Positions 37,101-45,615 are shown, numbered from the stretch's first letter. The stretch is 64,000 bases of DNA from Pseudoalteromonas peptidolytica (GCF_012641745.1 NZ_WEHZ01000025.1:16997-80996), one strand, 5' to 3'. The notes: generated by a model from the sequence alone, not told the origin. Program-made: numbers and translations.

Positions 37101-38398
37101 CAATCTCTGGGCAGATGGTCGGGATCACTCCCCAGTATTACAGTGGAGGCCGCTGGCATGATATTGAATTAGATACTCGCCAAATTTTTTATCGCTCAGA
37201 TAAACATACGCCTGTCACTGCAACGCTTTCGCAAGATAGCTTAATAAGAATCGAAAGCATGGAAAATGGAACGAGAAAGGAGGCCAATTACTTCCACCCT
37301 GCGGGGCAAGTAAGCCTCACCGCGACAGGTGCCGCTGCACTCGTGCGGATGTCAGTTTGGTCTTTAAGTCCCACACTATCACGCGTAAACTTAACTCCAA
37401 CACCGGATGTACATCTCAATACACAAGTGCGCCCTGATCTTAACGCGATGCTTACGCCATACCAAAATCCTCACCTCGAAATGGATGAAAGCCAAATGGG
37501 TATCGCTGGATTTTTAGTATTTGATAGTGACGACATCGTCCAAACAACAGAACCAACCCCCAACCGCATCACCTTAGATCTCGGCCTTTCGCTGAGACTT
37601 AAAGAGGAAAATAGTTGGTATCGACTGGACACGTTTTATACCTTAGATAATCATCATCAAGATACATTTTCAATCAATGGCAAATATGACTGGCTATCGC
37701 AGTACACTAATTGGTTTGCTGAGGTTCAATTACGTAATCGCTGGCAAAACTCCACAGCGTTAAGCGACAATCACCTCACATCTCGTTTATCTAGCAAACT
37801 GGGACAAATACATCGCTATAACTCGGGATTTAGAAGCATTTGGTGGTGGCAGCCTTTCTATACTTACACCAGTATCAACAAAGATGAGTTTATAGCCGAT
37901 GCGCAAATTAGCCCTGATATGTATACCTTCTACCGCAACAACCACCGGCACGGTTGGCAAGCACATGCAGGGCTACGCTATCAACCTTGGGTCGATAGTT
38001 ATATTGACTCCAGTGCGACTTTGACATCTAATCAAGACTGGCAAACCTTTGATAATATGTTACTTTCAATTAATTGGAATCAATATCATGAAGGTCATAT
38101 TTTCCGTTTAGGTCTGACATCAAGATACGTATTTGCGGATCAACACCGTCCAAACCCGACTTGGCAGTACTTGACCCAGGTAGGTTGGCAAACGGGTTTT
38201 GACTTTAGCACACATACCGCAGGCTGGCTCAGCCTTACGTGGACACAAGATTGGTTTAACAACACTCACCAAATTGGTTTTCAAGTCCATTTAGGCAATC
38301 TACAACAAACCGGATTCGCGCCATACGCGCATGATGAAATCGTCTTTGAGTCGTTGCAGCTAGGCCATTTATTAGAGCAAGATTTACATGACCAGTAA
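34175..38398 (+). CDS. Large outer-membrane protein with C-terminal barrel
   Basis: The 1407-residue product has a signal peptide ending LTFAG. The N-terminal third is beta-rich; residues about 530-650 and 800-860 are helical and TPR-like (for example LNQLARTGNAELLLKSLLL). From about residue 1140 to the end, alternating aromatic strands such as WYRLDTFYTLD, WFAEVQLRNRW, WQAHAGLRYQPW, FRLGLTSRYVF and WLSLTWTQDWF look like an outer-membrane beta barrel. The layout of helical repeats plus C-terminal barrel recalls PgaA and BcsC, exporters of polysaccharides. I infer the exit pore for the operon product. It lacks a terminal aromatic residue, ending in EQDLHDQ. Confidence 0.65.
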   Translation: MRAITYLITLLLFAKLTFAGEVAVQTGVQWIDLQRMAHLQASAQRHFEPQQSQWLALPAHAWLVIKPAALDNFQFRIGETPKLLRQIDKTQWLCVEQRCQLGSARQHRLIEVTYHGQQAQLLALWQGNVHRHRDPFRRALALPGLDTKVLQIAQSTQRWYHLAPTDKTTVFFTQAKKLKITVRKDLHEVIQNGIVTVKVNGKVISRISVSDLHAAEYLQPKAGLVNQDYVAVPQGSYLTITSSVPVYLNVVQMHRGIFDDNAGQKQLETLFNPYWSQQLDSQLQRLYFSNDRTDVETAATDSVLTIARKQALRGITSSLSFVSPSSPNKLTTQAANVAVTLGSRSVTDDVKVVTGSQHIAYTQSSSTLTYHLDDIPIIDNAVTVFVRATQQQQLLLHTEHDQYRLHLSPSAHFQRLTLPIHPASTFITVQGSILKRDVALAVNRLQPFPKFNAMTQEGLRSSEFISRLLTHNRNNRANSYNLSLTTLRPPKLNLGLTSAAQFHATKSLIELRMQASTLPIQTLAKVKPFLNGYNEQVTLLAWQLNIDVLNQLARTGNAELLLKSLLLSNSDMLRKYAANTLLTHYVEATDYIQAAGLCAGYSPYITEYQCDNIELDYLIQSGAHQEALWMSQTMLLAQYQVQLLATLQSNQISSPQYSLSHHGQHLAHTIDKPTQLYRVDRGEALQLTANTPLTLKVSARTAFQGQQYKNTQWLYYQQDKAINLLPVYADIPANMQLQSDNTRLSIATRQQINLAAGESIHLFSNSELFLDIQITPPLAAATPADNQAVKLISDAQSIVSTEFSVIEVAVNALYHLSQQTLNNEQYHSALQRLHTSLTDNITHQALYARLLRYGQWRPVQQYTSYLGTQKVSTEADLAKSYADQITAHLTQTPLSGLQLRANELLTIDFTQYQHLQTRITLRFSDAMQVSTPPAQVELIGHGSGTVLTLQAGETFTHGIKPDEARASHIQLRWLNPISGQMVGITPQYYSGGRWHDIELDTRQIFYRSDKHTPVTATLSQDSLIRIESMENGTRKEANYFHPAGQVSLTATGAAALVRMSVWSLSPTLSRVNLTPTPDVHLNTQVRPDLNAMLTPYQNPHLEMDESQMGIAGFLVFDSDDIVQTTEPTPNRITLDLGLSLRLKEENSWYRLDTFYTLDNHHQDTFSINGKYDWLSQYTNWFAEVQLRNRWQNSTALSDNHLTSRLSSKLGQIHRYNSGFRSIWWWQPFYTYTSINKDEFIADAQISPDMYTFYRNNHRHGWQAHAGLRYQPWVDSYIDSSATLTSNQDWQTFDNMLLSINWNQYHEGHIFRLGLTSRYVFADQHRPNPTWQYLTQVGWQTGFDFSTHTAGWLSLTWTQDWFNNTHQIGFQVHLGNLQQTGFAPYAHDEIVFESLQLGHLLEQDLHDQ

Positions 38399-41300
38399 TG
38401 TGTTAAAAAATCAATTAGAGTCCTTATTTTTTGCCGAAACTGAACAGTTTTGGCTTAATTTGTATCAACATAAGTATAATGCTTTAATTGATGAATTATG
38501 TGCATGGGAGCTACTCTATAATCGTCCCGAAAGCGAAGATGAAACCGATTGGCTCGTCCTGCAATCCATTGCCTTTTTGAGGCATAAGATTGAGACACTA
38601 CACGAGCAAATATTGCAGCTAGATGTCTCCCATACCAGCTTTGTACAAAGGATCGCTAAATCCGAATTTGCAGCGGAAAAAGCCCTCCACATTTTAGCGT
38701 ATGCCAAAGAGCTGGGTGCCACTAAGTCAATGCTAGTACAAGATAAAAAAGCATTTTCACGTTGGTTTGATGAAGGTGCTGTCGTGGCTCGTTATGAGCA
38801 TAAAGTAGCGACAATGGGGCAACAAATTAAGTTTCTAATCGCCAAGCTTGGAACGCTGACAAACCGTTATCTACAAACGCACCAGACAAACCTAGAAAGC
38901 GCTTGGCAGCGATTAGATTTACAACCATTTTGTTTAACCTTATTAGCCAACAGCCAAAATCAGCATATTCGCCACGGCTTAATCCGAGCGTTGGTAAATA
39001 TGGTCGCGACGCTCAACAAGCTAGAGGGCGACCCTGAATTAGATGGTGAGCTGATAGCCAAGCTCATTGAGTTTCTTGAAGCTGACAACATGCCCTATCA
39101 AGCCGTCGTTGACATTCTTGAACTACTCATTCATCAGCGCCCAACATTTAGCCGTGCATATATGTGGTCAATGTTAGCCGAAGCCAACGAAGTCGACTCT
39201 CCGTCAAAAATCGATGCTGAATTACTCTACATAGTAAGTACCTTTGCAAAAATACTTGTGAGCCAGAGCACCCTCACTGAGCAAGACCTAAAGATTCTCA
39301 CAGCACTGAGCAAACACGTATTACCTCGAGTGCGTCAGGTCACTATTGAGTATGTGGAGTTTTACCCTCACACGTTTGCAAAGTCACTATTGACGGAGCG
39401 GTTCGAGCAAGAAACTGAAAACGCAGTGCGATTTACACTAATCAAGCAGCTGTCTGCTGATAGGTTCTGTCAGGATGATTTTTCATTTGACTGGTGGCAG
39501 CGAACGTTAATGAGTAAGCAACCATTACCCTTAAAGCGTTTGGCTCTTGAGCAAAGTGCGAGGATCATGCTGAATATGCAGCTTGGTGAGTCAGAACCAC
39601 AAGCTTGCTTTAAGCGCTTTATAGACACGCTCAACGCTTGTTTAGCCTCTGAAGAAAATATCGCAGTGTGTCGGTATATCACAAGAGCTAGGGAGCAATT
39701 GAGTAGCTTTTACCATCAGGCGCTAGTTGCTCAGCTCAACGCTTCTCTTGAAGCGAATGAGCAAAGCGATACATTAATTACCTGCTCCCAGGATGAATTA
39801 GGTCGGGCGCTTTCTTATCTCGCTCAACATGGCCAGAGTCTCAACGCCAACCGCACAAAAACCGGATGGCGGATCCAACAGGGTTATAAGCAGGTGCGTC
39901 GATTGTGGCGTATTCTTCATGAGATCAGACACCCAAGCACAGATAAAAGGCAAAGCCACTCACATACCAAGGCCAAAAACCCCAGTGTCTATGTTCATGT
40001 ACCTAGTTGTACCACTGCTGAAATCAGTGAAACCAAAGTGCCTGGAGAGCTTTTATTTAATATCACAGAGCAATCGAGTCGCCCTCACTTACCACTGTTA
40101 GACTTTATGCTCAGCGTACTGATTAACGATCATCACAAACAGGCCGCTAAAACTTACACGCCAGATGGCATTCTATCGGTCTTACCGCCGCCAACACTGT
40201 GGCAACGTCTCAAAGCTTATTGGGTCATTTCATGGCAGTTTTCTGAATTTGATCAACTGCGTAAAGGTAATGAGCTTGAACAGCAGAAGTACCTCGAAAC
40301 ACTCGAGCAATTGGGATTTACCATGCAATTTACTGGCTATGGAGATATAGCTGAGACACAGTTTCCAGTTCCTAAAGACATTCACCGTCTCTACAATCGA
40401 ACCAATATCACCTCTGTTTTTCTGACAATATGGAGTAGTTTCAAAGAATACATGGATGCCATTTACCAAAATAGCATCTCTCAACTGGTATTTTTTGTGC
40501 TGGCATTTATCAGCTATTTTTGGACGCGACACATTGTCGCAAGCCAAAAAATCAAGCGTAATAGAAGACATATTCCGGTATCAATCGGTGGCTGGGGTAC
40601 TCGAGGAAAATCAGGTACAGAACGCCTTAAATCGGCACTTTTTAGCAGTATGGCGCTTAAAGTTGTCAGTAAAACAACTGGCTGTGAAGCCATGCTCATC
40701 TATTCCAAAATATCTGGTGAGCAATATGAAATCCCGCTCTTTCGACCTTTTGATAAAGCCAGTATTTGGGAGCAAGCCGATGTGCTGCACTTTGCCAAAC
40801 AAGTCAAAGCAGACATTTTCTTATGGGAATGTATGGGATTAACACCGAGATACGTAAAAATTCTTGTGCGATGGATGAAAGACAATTTTGCCACCATTAC
40901 CAATGCTTACCCAGATCATGAGGATATTTTGGGGCCAACTGGACTAGATGTGGCCAAAGAAATGTCGGCATTTCTTGGCTACAATACCCAAGTTTTTACC
41001 TCTGAGCAGAACATGGCATCAGTGCTCAATTTGGCGGCAGAACAAAAGAATACCTCTTTGATCCAAAACCACTGGGGGGATGGCTACCAAATCACCGCCG
41101 ATATTCTTGCAAAATATCCCTATGTTGAACATCCTGACAACATCGCGTTGGTTTGTAAAATGGCGCAGTACATTGGCATCAATAAGGATTATGTGTACAA
41201 AGAAACCGCATCACGAGTTATTCCTGATGTGGGAGTATTACAACAGTTTACTCTCGCAAAATATGGCCACGTTAGCCAGACCTTCATTAATAGTATGTCG

Positions 41301-42452
41301 GCGAATGAAAAACTGGCAACCATCGAAAATTGGAAACGCTTAAATATTGTAGAACAAGGAAAAAACGGCCAAGTTATTGCCCTTATCAACAATAGAAACG
41401 ATAGGGTTGCTCGCTCTCAGGTGTTTGCAAATATTCTTGCCAATGACTTACACATTGATCAGATTGTCATTATCGGTACAAATATTGATGGCTTCTTTAA
41501 ATACTTTCTGACCGCGCTAGAAAATCTGTTAGAAAACATTTTTGTCAATAATGATAAACAAGCTCTGTATGCCCTACTTACACGTTTCAACCTCATCCAA
41601 TCACCACAAACGTTAAGTGATTTAATTGAAAAGTTTGCCCCCAAGTGCAGTGACATATCACCCTCTGAGATTTCCGCTTTGAAGGCCAAGTTAGACTTAG
41701 AAACGCAGAATCATTATTTGCTGTTTAAGAAGATTGAAGCAAACGAGTTGGCCCAGTCGCTCTTAGCATGTGAAGATCTCACCACACAAAAACCGCTTGC
41801 CCATGACATCGCGCAGCAATTAGCAACCCGCAAATGTACTTTAGTTCAGAACAGTGATATTAAACCAGATAGCTTGAACCAAATCATTGCTCAACTCGCC
41901 TTACCTCAAACACACCAAATTATCGTTGGTATGCAAAATATTAAAGGGGCGGGTTTGGGGTATGTATACATGTGGCAAAAATGGCATCTGTTCCATCAGC
42001 ATTGTGAGCGCTTAACTCACCATAATATTACTCAAGCCGAATTTAGACATGGACTGAGTCGAATTTTACTGCAAGAGGAGCTCAGCGTGCTTGAGTGCCA
42101 GTACTTAGCGGAACATGTGGACATTCTGGCAAATCTACCAAATGCGCAAAGTGAATATAGCCAAGCTGAATTGAGTCAAATAAAAAGCAAACTTGCAAAA
42201 CAGCAATTGCGTCTTGAAGAGCATAATGATACTCGTGAGCGCTCTGCAATATCACACTTTTTAAGTAAGCTTCTTGAATCGTTTTTAGATGCAGGTGCAG
42301 CAGTCAAACGAAAAAAAATTGCAGTGCAGATCTACAAAGATATTGCAGACTTTCGGATCACCATTGAAAAAGCGACTACTATTTTAAATGAGCTCAATCG
42401 CTCACAAAAGCCTGGCTGGCTAAAGCTACAGAACATCAAGCGTCGTAAATAG
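38388..42452 (+). CDS. PgsB/CapB-like gamma-glutamate ligase, giant form
   Basis: The 1354-residue product contains a complete PgsB/CapB-type Mur-ligase at about 730-1200. Motifs are GGWGTRGKSGTERL (P-loop, about 734), SKTTGCEAMLIY, WECMGLTPRY (about 813), AYPDHEDILGPTGLD (about 840), SMSANEKLATIENW, LINNRNDRVARSQVF (about 998) and VGMQNIKGAG (about 1181); each has a counterpart in Bacillus PgsB. PgsB polymerises glutamate through gamma-glutamyl phosphate using ATP. The N-terminal 600 residues are helical and HEAT-like, without counterpart in Bacillus PgsB (about 390 residues). A membrane helix lies at about 700-720. The C-terminal 150 residues are another extension. Overlaps the upstream gene by 11 bases. 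Confidence 0.87.
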   Translation: MTSNVLKNQLESLFFAETEQFWLNLYQHKYNALIDELCAWELLYNRPESEDETDWLVLQSIAFLRHKIETLHEQILQLDVSHTSFVQRIAKSEFAAEKALHILAYAKELGATKSMLVQDKKAFSRWFDEGAVVARYEHKVATMGQQIKFLIAKLGTLTNRYLQTHQTNLESAWQRLDLQPFCLTLLANSQNQHIRHGLIRALVNMVATLNKLEGDPELDGELIAKLIEFLEADNMPYQAVVDILELLIHQRPTFSRAYMWSMLAEANEVDSPSKIDAELLYIVSTFAKILVSQSTLTEQDLKILTALSKHVLPRVRQVTIEYVEFYPHTFAKSLLTERFEQETENAVRFTLIKQLSADRFCQDDFSFDWWQRTLMSKQPLPLKRLALEQSARIMLNMQLGESEPQACFKRFIDTLNACLASEENIAVCRYITRAREQLSSFYHQALVAQLNASLEANEQSDTLITCSQDELGRALSYLAQHGQSLNANRTKTGWRIQQGYKQVRRLWRILHEIRHPSTDKRQSHSHTKAKNPSVYVHVPSCTTAEISETKVPGELLFNITEQSSRPHLPLLDFMLSVLINDHHKQAAKTYTPDGILSVLPPPTLWQRLKAYWVISWQFSEFDQLRKGNELEQQKYLETLEQLGFTMQFTGYGDIAETQFPVPKDIHRLYNRTNITSVFLTIWSSFKEYMDAIYQNSISQLVFFVLAFISYFWTRHIVASQKIKRNRRHIPVSIGGWGTRGKSGTERLKSALFSSMALKVVSKTTGCEAMLIYSKISGEQYEIPLFRPFDKASIWEQADVLHFAKQVKADIFLWECMGLTPRYVKILVRWMKDNFATITNAYPDHEDILGPTGLDVAKEMSAFLGYNTQVFTSEQNMASVLNLAAEQKNTSLIQNHWGDGYQITADILAKYPYVEHPDNIALVCKMAQYIGINKDYVYKETASRVIPDVGVLQQFTLAKYGHVSQTFINSMSANEKLATIENWKRLNIVEQGKNGQVIALINNRNDRVARSQVFANILANDLHIDQIVIIGTNIDGFFKYFLTALENLLENIFVNNDKQALYALLTRFNLIQSPQTLSDLIEKFAPKCSDISPSEISALKAKLDLETQNHYLLFKKIEANELAQSLLACEDLTTQKPLAHDIAQQLATRKCTLVQNSDIKPDSLNQIIAQLALPQTHQIIVGMQNIKGAGLGYVYMWQKWHLFHQHCERLTHHNITQAEFRHGLSRILLQEELSVLECQYLAEHVDILANLPNAQSEYSQAELSQIKSKLAKQQLRLEEHNDTRERSAISHFLSKLLESFLDAGAAVKRKKIAVQIYKDIADFRITIEKATTILNELNRSQKPGWLKLQNIKRRK

Positions 42453-42467
42453 CGGTATTACAAAACA

Positions 42468-42647
42468 TTACTCAACCAGCAGCATATATATAAACTTGAT
42501 GACCAAGGTTACCATCAATAGCGGAAATACATATTTGCTGTATTTCTGCATTTTATCCAGCCCCATACGTTGCTGATGCTTCTCTAATAAAGGCACTAAA
42601 ATCACTAAGGCTACGATTAAACACACTAATAGTACTATAACGTTCAT
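42468..42647 (-). CDS. Small two-helix membrane protein
   Basis: A product of about 59 residues with two membrane helices (MNVIVLLVCLIVALVILVPL and KYVFPLLMVTLVIKFIYMLL) and a short basic loop (EKHQQRMGLDKMQKY). GGAGGG lies just upstream of consecutive ATG codons at 42650 and 42647, so the start is near there; a longer frame from 42674 has no ribosome-binding site. It is convergent with the PGA-like operon, whose last stop is 15 bases away. No family is recognised. Confidence 0.55.
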   Translation of the reverse strand: MNVIVLLVCLIVALVILVPLLEKHQQRMGLDKMQKYSKYVFPLLMVTLVIKFIYMLLVE

Positions 42648-42805
42648 CATCCCTCCGAGCCAAAAATTAACCATAAAAACGCAAAGTATTCAGGCAATAT
42701 AACAGTATTACTCCTCAAAGTTTCAACAAGAGAGTATCTGCATGTTCACTTTACAGCAAATTCCAGCTATGCTCACCAACACATCAGACCAGTAGAATAA
42801 GAAAA

Positions 42806-43858
42806 ATGAAAACCGCTATTACCGAATTATTTGCCATTGAAAAACCTATTATATTACCTGGAATGAGCTGGATTTCAGTACCCGAATTAGTTGCGGCAGT
42901 AAGTAATGCTGGTGGCTTAGGCATTCTGGCGACGGGCCCTCTCAGTCAAGACGAAACGCGTCAAGCTATCAAGAAAATACGCACACTCACCGATAAACCA
43001 TTTGGTATTGGTGTTACCTTAATGATGCCCGGAGCAAAAGAAAACGCAAAAATCGCGCTCGAAGAACAAGTGCCTGTTATTAACTTTTCTCTCGGTAAAG
43101 GAGACTGGATAGTGCAAGCTGCTAAGCAGTATGGAGGGAAAGTTATTGCCACTGTGGTAACCCAAAAGCATGCTCTTGCGGCGCAAAAATCTGGGGTGGA
43201 TGCCTTGCTTGTGACGGGACACGAAGCAGCAGCACATGGTGGTGCTGTGACTTCTCTGTGTCTTGTACCAAGTATCGTCGATATTGTTGACATTCCTGTT
43301 ATCGCTGCTGGTGGATTTGCTGATGGCAGAGGCTTAGTCGCTGCACTGGCTTTGGGTGCAAGTGGTGTAGCAATGGGCTCCCGCTTCGCAACATCCAAAG
43401 AAAGTCCGTTACACCAACATGTTAAAAATACAGTTGTGGAAAAAGATGTAGAGCAAACAATTTACTCAAAAAACTTTGATGGATTGTACGCTCGAGTAAT
43501 GAAAACGCCCATGGCCGAAAAGGCAACGCGTCGCCCTATGCACTTTCTCGTCGCAGTAATGAAGTCATTTAAAGCAGCAAAAATGGTCGACATGCCACTT
43601 TGGAAACTACTCTTAGGTTTACTGTCTCAGTTCGACAAAATCAAATTGCTTTCGCTGTTTGGCGCGGCCACAGAAAAGCTTGAAGCAGCAACAATCCATG
43701 GTGACTTAGAGCACGGTGTGCAATTCATTGGTCAATCTCAAGGGCTAATACGAGAGATTGAGTCAGTACAGGTACTCATGGATAAAATTATGCTAGAAGC
43801 AGCTCAAGTAGGGTTAGAAACACACCAGCGTTTTACAAGGACACCCGAGGTAAAGTAA
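42806..43858 (+). CDS. Nitronate monooxygenase family protein
   Basis: The 350-residue product is an FMN-dependent TIM-barrel of the nitronate monooxygenase/2-nitropropane dioxygenase family. Motifs are PGMSWISVPELVAAVSNAGGLGILA, split here as GMSWISVPELVAA and NAGGLGILATG, then KPFGIGVTLMMPG, LLVTGHEAAAHGG and PVIAAGGFADGRGLVAALALGASGVAMGSRF, split as PVIAAGGFADGRG and ALGASGVAMGSRF. The HEAAAHGG block is the phosphate-binding/catalytic His region. Such enzymes detoxify nitronates such as propionate-3-nitronate or act in lipid metabolism as enoyl reductase relatives (FabK). It stands alone downstream of the PGA-like operon. Confidence 0.85.
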   Translation: MKTAITELFAIEKPIILPGMSWISVPELVAAVSNAGGLGILATGPLSQDETRQAIKKIRTLTDKPFGIGVTLMMPGAKENAKIALEEQVPVINFSLGKGDWIVQAAKQYGGKVIATVVTQKHALAAQKSGVDALLVTGHEAAAHGGAVTSLCLVPSIVDIVDIPVIAAGGFADGRGLVAALALGASGVAMGSRFATSKESPLHQHVKNTVVEKDVEQTIYSKNFDGLYARVMKTPMAEKATRRPMHFLVAVMKSFKAAKMVDMPLWKLLLGLLSQFDKIKLLSLFGAATEKLEAATIHGDLEHGVQFIGQSQGLIREIESVQVLMDKIMLEAAQVGLETHQRFTRTPEVK

Positions 43859-43991
43859 GACCAAAGTCGAGCGTGAATATAACGTGATTTCAAGTACGGT
43901 GGCTCTGTCAAAACTTTGTAATAAAGTGATAAAAACGGTATCATCAGCGGTGAAACTGCATTAATCAATTGATCTTTTAAAGTGACTTCCG

Positions 43992-45008
43992 ATGCCTAAA
44001 CACTACCTTTTTTATGTTGAACAGCCATATAGCTTTGCTATCTTGAGACCACTACAAGATGCGATCCGAGCAAATGGTGCAATCGTGAAGTGGTTTTTAA
44101 AAGGCCAAGAAGTGGCATCAAGTTCACTGCGAGATGATGAGCTTGAGCTCACTACTGTAGAAGCTGTAAAAGCGTTTAATCCAAGGGCGGTGTTTGTACC
44201 AGGCAACGTTGTACCAGACTTTTTCCCAGGGGCAAAAGTACAAGTCTTCCATGGTTTGGAGTACAAAAAGAAAGGGCATTTTGGGATCCGGGGCTTTTTT
44301 GATTTATATTGCACCCATGGTCCACTAACGACCAAACCGTTTGAAGCATTAGCGAAAAAACATGGCTACTTTTCTGTCATCGAAACCGGCTGGCCAAAAC
44401 TTGACCCGTATTTTGATTACACCAAGTGTCATAACGAAAAGCCAGTATTACTTTACGCGCCAACATTCTCCCCAAATTTGAGCTCGTTAGAGGCACTATA
44501 CGAACAGGTTAAGCAGCTTGCCAAATCTGGTGACTACAAAATCCAACTCAAGTTTCACCCAAAAACAAAAACGCAATGGCAAGAGTTATATGCCCAACTT
44601 GAAGCCATTGATGATTTTGAAATTGCGGGTGATGATAACTTGATCCCACTTATCCAACAGGCAGATGTCGTAATTTCAGATACCTCAAGTGCGGTTGATG
44701 AATCTTTGTTAATAGGCAAACCTGTGATCACCTTTAACAATCATCAACCTCAAGACGCACTGATCAATATCACTGATCCACAGCAACTACCCGCTGCGGT
44801 AAAGCAAGCACTAACCCTATCAGACACGCAAAAGGCGCGGATCGAACAATATATCTTACAAGTTCATCCTTATCGTGACGGGCAAAGTGCTAATCGTGTG
44901 CTTGCAGCTACAGAAGCGGTTATTGATACAGGCTTAAAACGCAAACCCTTGAATTTGATTAGACGTTATAAAATACGTAAATCCTTAAATTATATGAAAA
45001 TGAGTTAA
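43992..45008 (+). CDS. CDP-glycerol glycerophosphotransferase-like protein
   Basis: The 338-residue product resembles the CDP-glycerol:poly(glycerophosphate) glycerophosphotransferase family (TagB/TagF type), which adds glycerol phosphate to wall polymers in Gram-positives. Motifs are KVQVFHGLEYKKKGHFGIRG (nucleotide/lipid side), YCTHGPLTTKPFE, VIETGWPKLDPYFD, LLYAPTFSPNLSSLE, KLKFHPKT-type QLKFHPKTKTQW and DVVISDTSSAVDESLLIGKPVITFNN, split here as DVVISDTSSAVDESL and GKPVITF. In Gram-negatives such proteins modify capsules, O-antigen or lipid carriers. It is alone, with a bidirectional terminator downstream. Confidence 0.8.
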   Translation: MPKHYLFYVEQPYSFAILRPLQDAIRANGAIVKWFLKGQEVASSSLRDDELELTTVEAVKAFNPRAVFVPGNVVPDFFPGAKVQVFHGLEYKKKGHFGIRGFFDLYCTHGPLTTKPFEALAKKHGYFSVIETGWPKLDPYFDYTKCHNEKPVLLYAPTFSPNLSSLEALYEQVKQLAKSGDYKIQLKFHPKTKTQWQELYAQLEAIDDFEIAGDDNLIPLIQQADVVISDTSSAVDESLLIGKPVITFNNHQPQDALINITDPQQLPAAVKQALTLSDTQKARIEQYILQVHPYRDGQSANRVLAATEAVIDTGLKRKPLNLIRRYKIRKSLNYMKMS

Positions 45009-45142
45009 TCAAAGCGCTGAATAAGGAATCGGCTGGATATTGAGAGATATTCAAGCCACTTGGCGGCTAAAACTGGCTGCTAGAAAGATATTAGTTATCT
45101 ACAACTCAGGTTAATGAGGTATTCACCTTTATTTTTACCATC

Positions 45143-45170
45143 AAAAAAAGCTCACAGAGTGAGCTTTTTG
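45143..45170. terminator. Bidirectional terminator between 43992 gene and peptide gene
   Basis: AAAAAGCTCAC and GTGAGCTTTTT pair around AGA, with A- and T-runs on both sides. It can end transcription of the plus-strand glycerophosphotransferase-like gene and of the minus-strand peptide gene at 45187. Confidence 0.85.
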
Positions 45171-45186
45171 TTATAAAAGCGAGCTA

Positions 45187-45345
45187 TTAGCACTCACATT
45201 GCCAATATCTATTGCCTGTTTCAGACATTGGTGGGCGACAACGAAAACCACTCACACCACCTGCAACATTAGGGGTTTGCTGTTGTGGTAAATCCTGCTG
45301 TTTGTCTAATTGTTTTAACGCTGTTTTTTTAAATTTAAGTTTCAT
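45187..45345 (-). CDS. Double-glycine-leader peptide with CxC end (peptide 1)
   Basis: A 52-residue reading frame begins MKLKFKKTALKQLDKQQ, continues LPQQQTPNVAGG, and ends with a 22-residue core containing FRCRPPMSETG and WQCEC before the stop. AAGGAC lies about eight bases upstream of the ATG. Cys residues are at 36, 50 and 52. The basic N-terminal leader with LxxL spacing and a GG cleavage site matches leaders recognised by C39-peptidase ABC exporters and several RiPP or bacteriocin precursors. A second gene at 45616 shares leader and Cys pattern, which strongly supports coding. No maturation enzyme or exporter is visible in the window. Confidence 0.75.
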   Translation of the reverse strand: MKLKFKKTALKQLDKQQDLPQQQTPNVAGGVSGFRCRPPMSETGNRYWQCEC

Positions 45346-45398
45346 TTTCTTGTCCTTGATTTGTTATTTAAATTAATTGTGTTAGTGATTAAAAGATC

Positions 45399-45611
45399 TA
45401 ATACCAATCATCTTAATTAAATGACCTATTTTGAGGCGAGGGGATCTTGTCGATAACACCGCTTCCGCATCCTGCTCACGCCGAGGTACCTAGGTCCTGT
45501 AGGCAAGGCAAAAATTTTGCTATTTAGTTGTGCCAAATAGGATATTTTTACCGCAGTTAACGTCAGGTTTCTCCCCTCAGATTGAGCACGTGTTAAAACT
45601 AATTGGTATTA
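45399..45611. repeat. MITE-like repeat between the two peptide genes
   Basis: A 213-base unit begins TAATACCAATCATC and ends CTAATTGGTATTA, so the ends are inverted repeats. The interior has TATTTTGAGGCGAG, ATCTTGTCGATAAC, AGGCAAGGCAAAAATTTTGC and GTCAGGTTTCTCC. By eye it is about 80% identical to the copy at 57261. It has no coding frame and lies four bases past the stop of peptide gene 2. Confidence 0.8.
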
Positions 45612-45615
45612 CTCA

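Noticed and set aside
23916..42452. Cellulose or poly-N-acetylglucosamine locus
   Set aside because: The exporter-like protein resembles BcsC/PgaA in layout, but there is no glycosyltransferase; the synthase genes are PgsB, PgsC and PgsA-like.
42961..43398. A 145-codon minus-strand frame opposite the nitronate monooxygenase gene
   Set aside because: Shadow of a well-identified gene, without motifs or ribosome-binding site.
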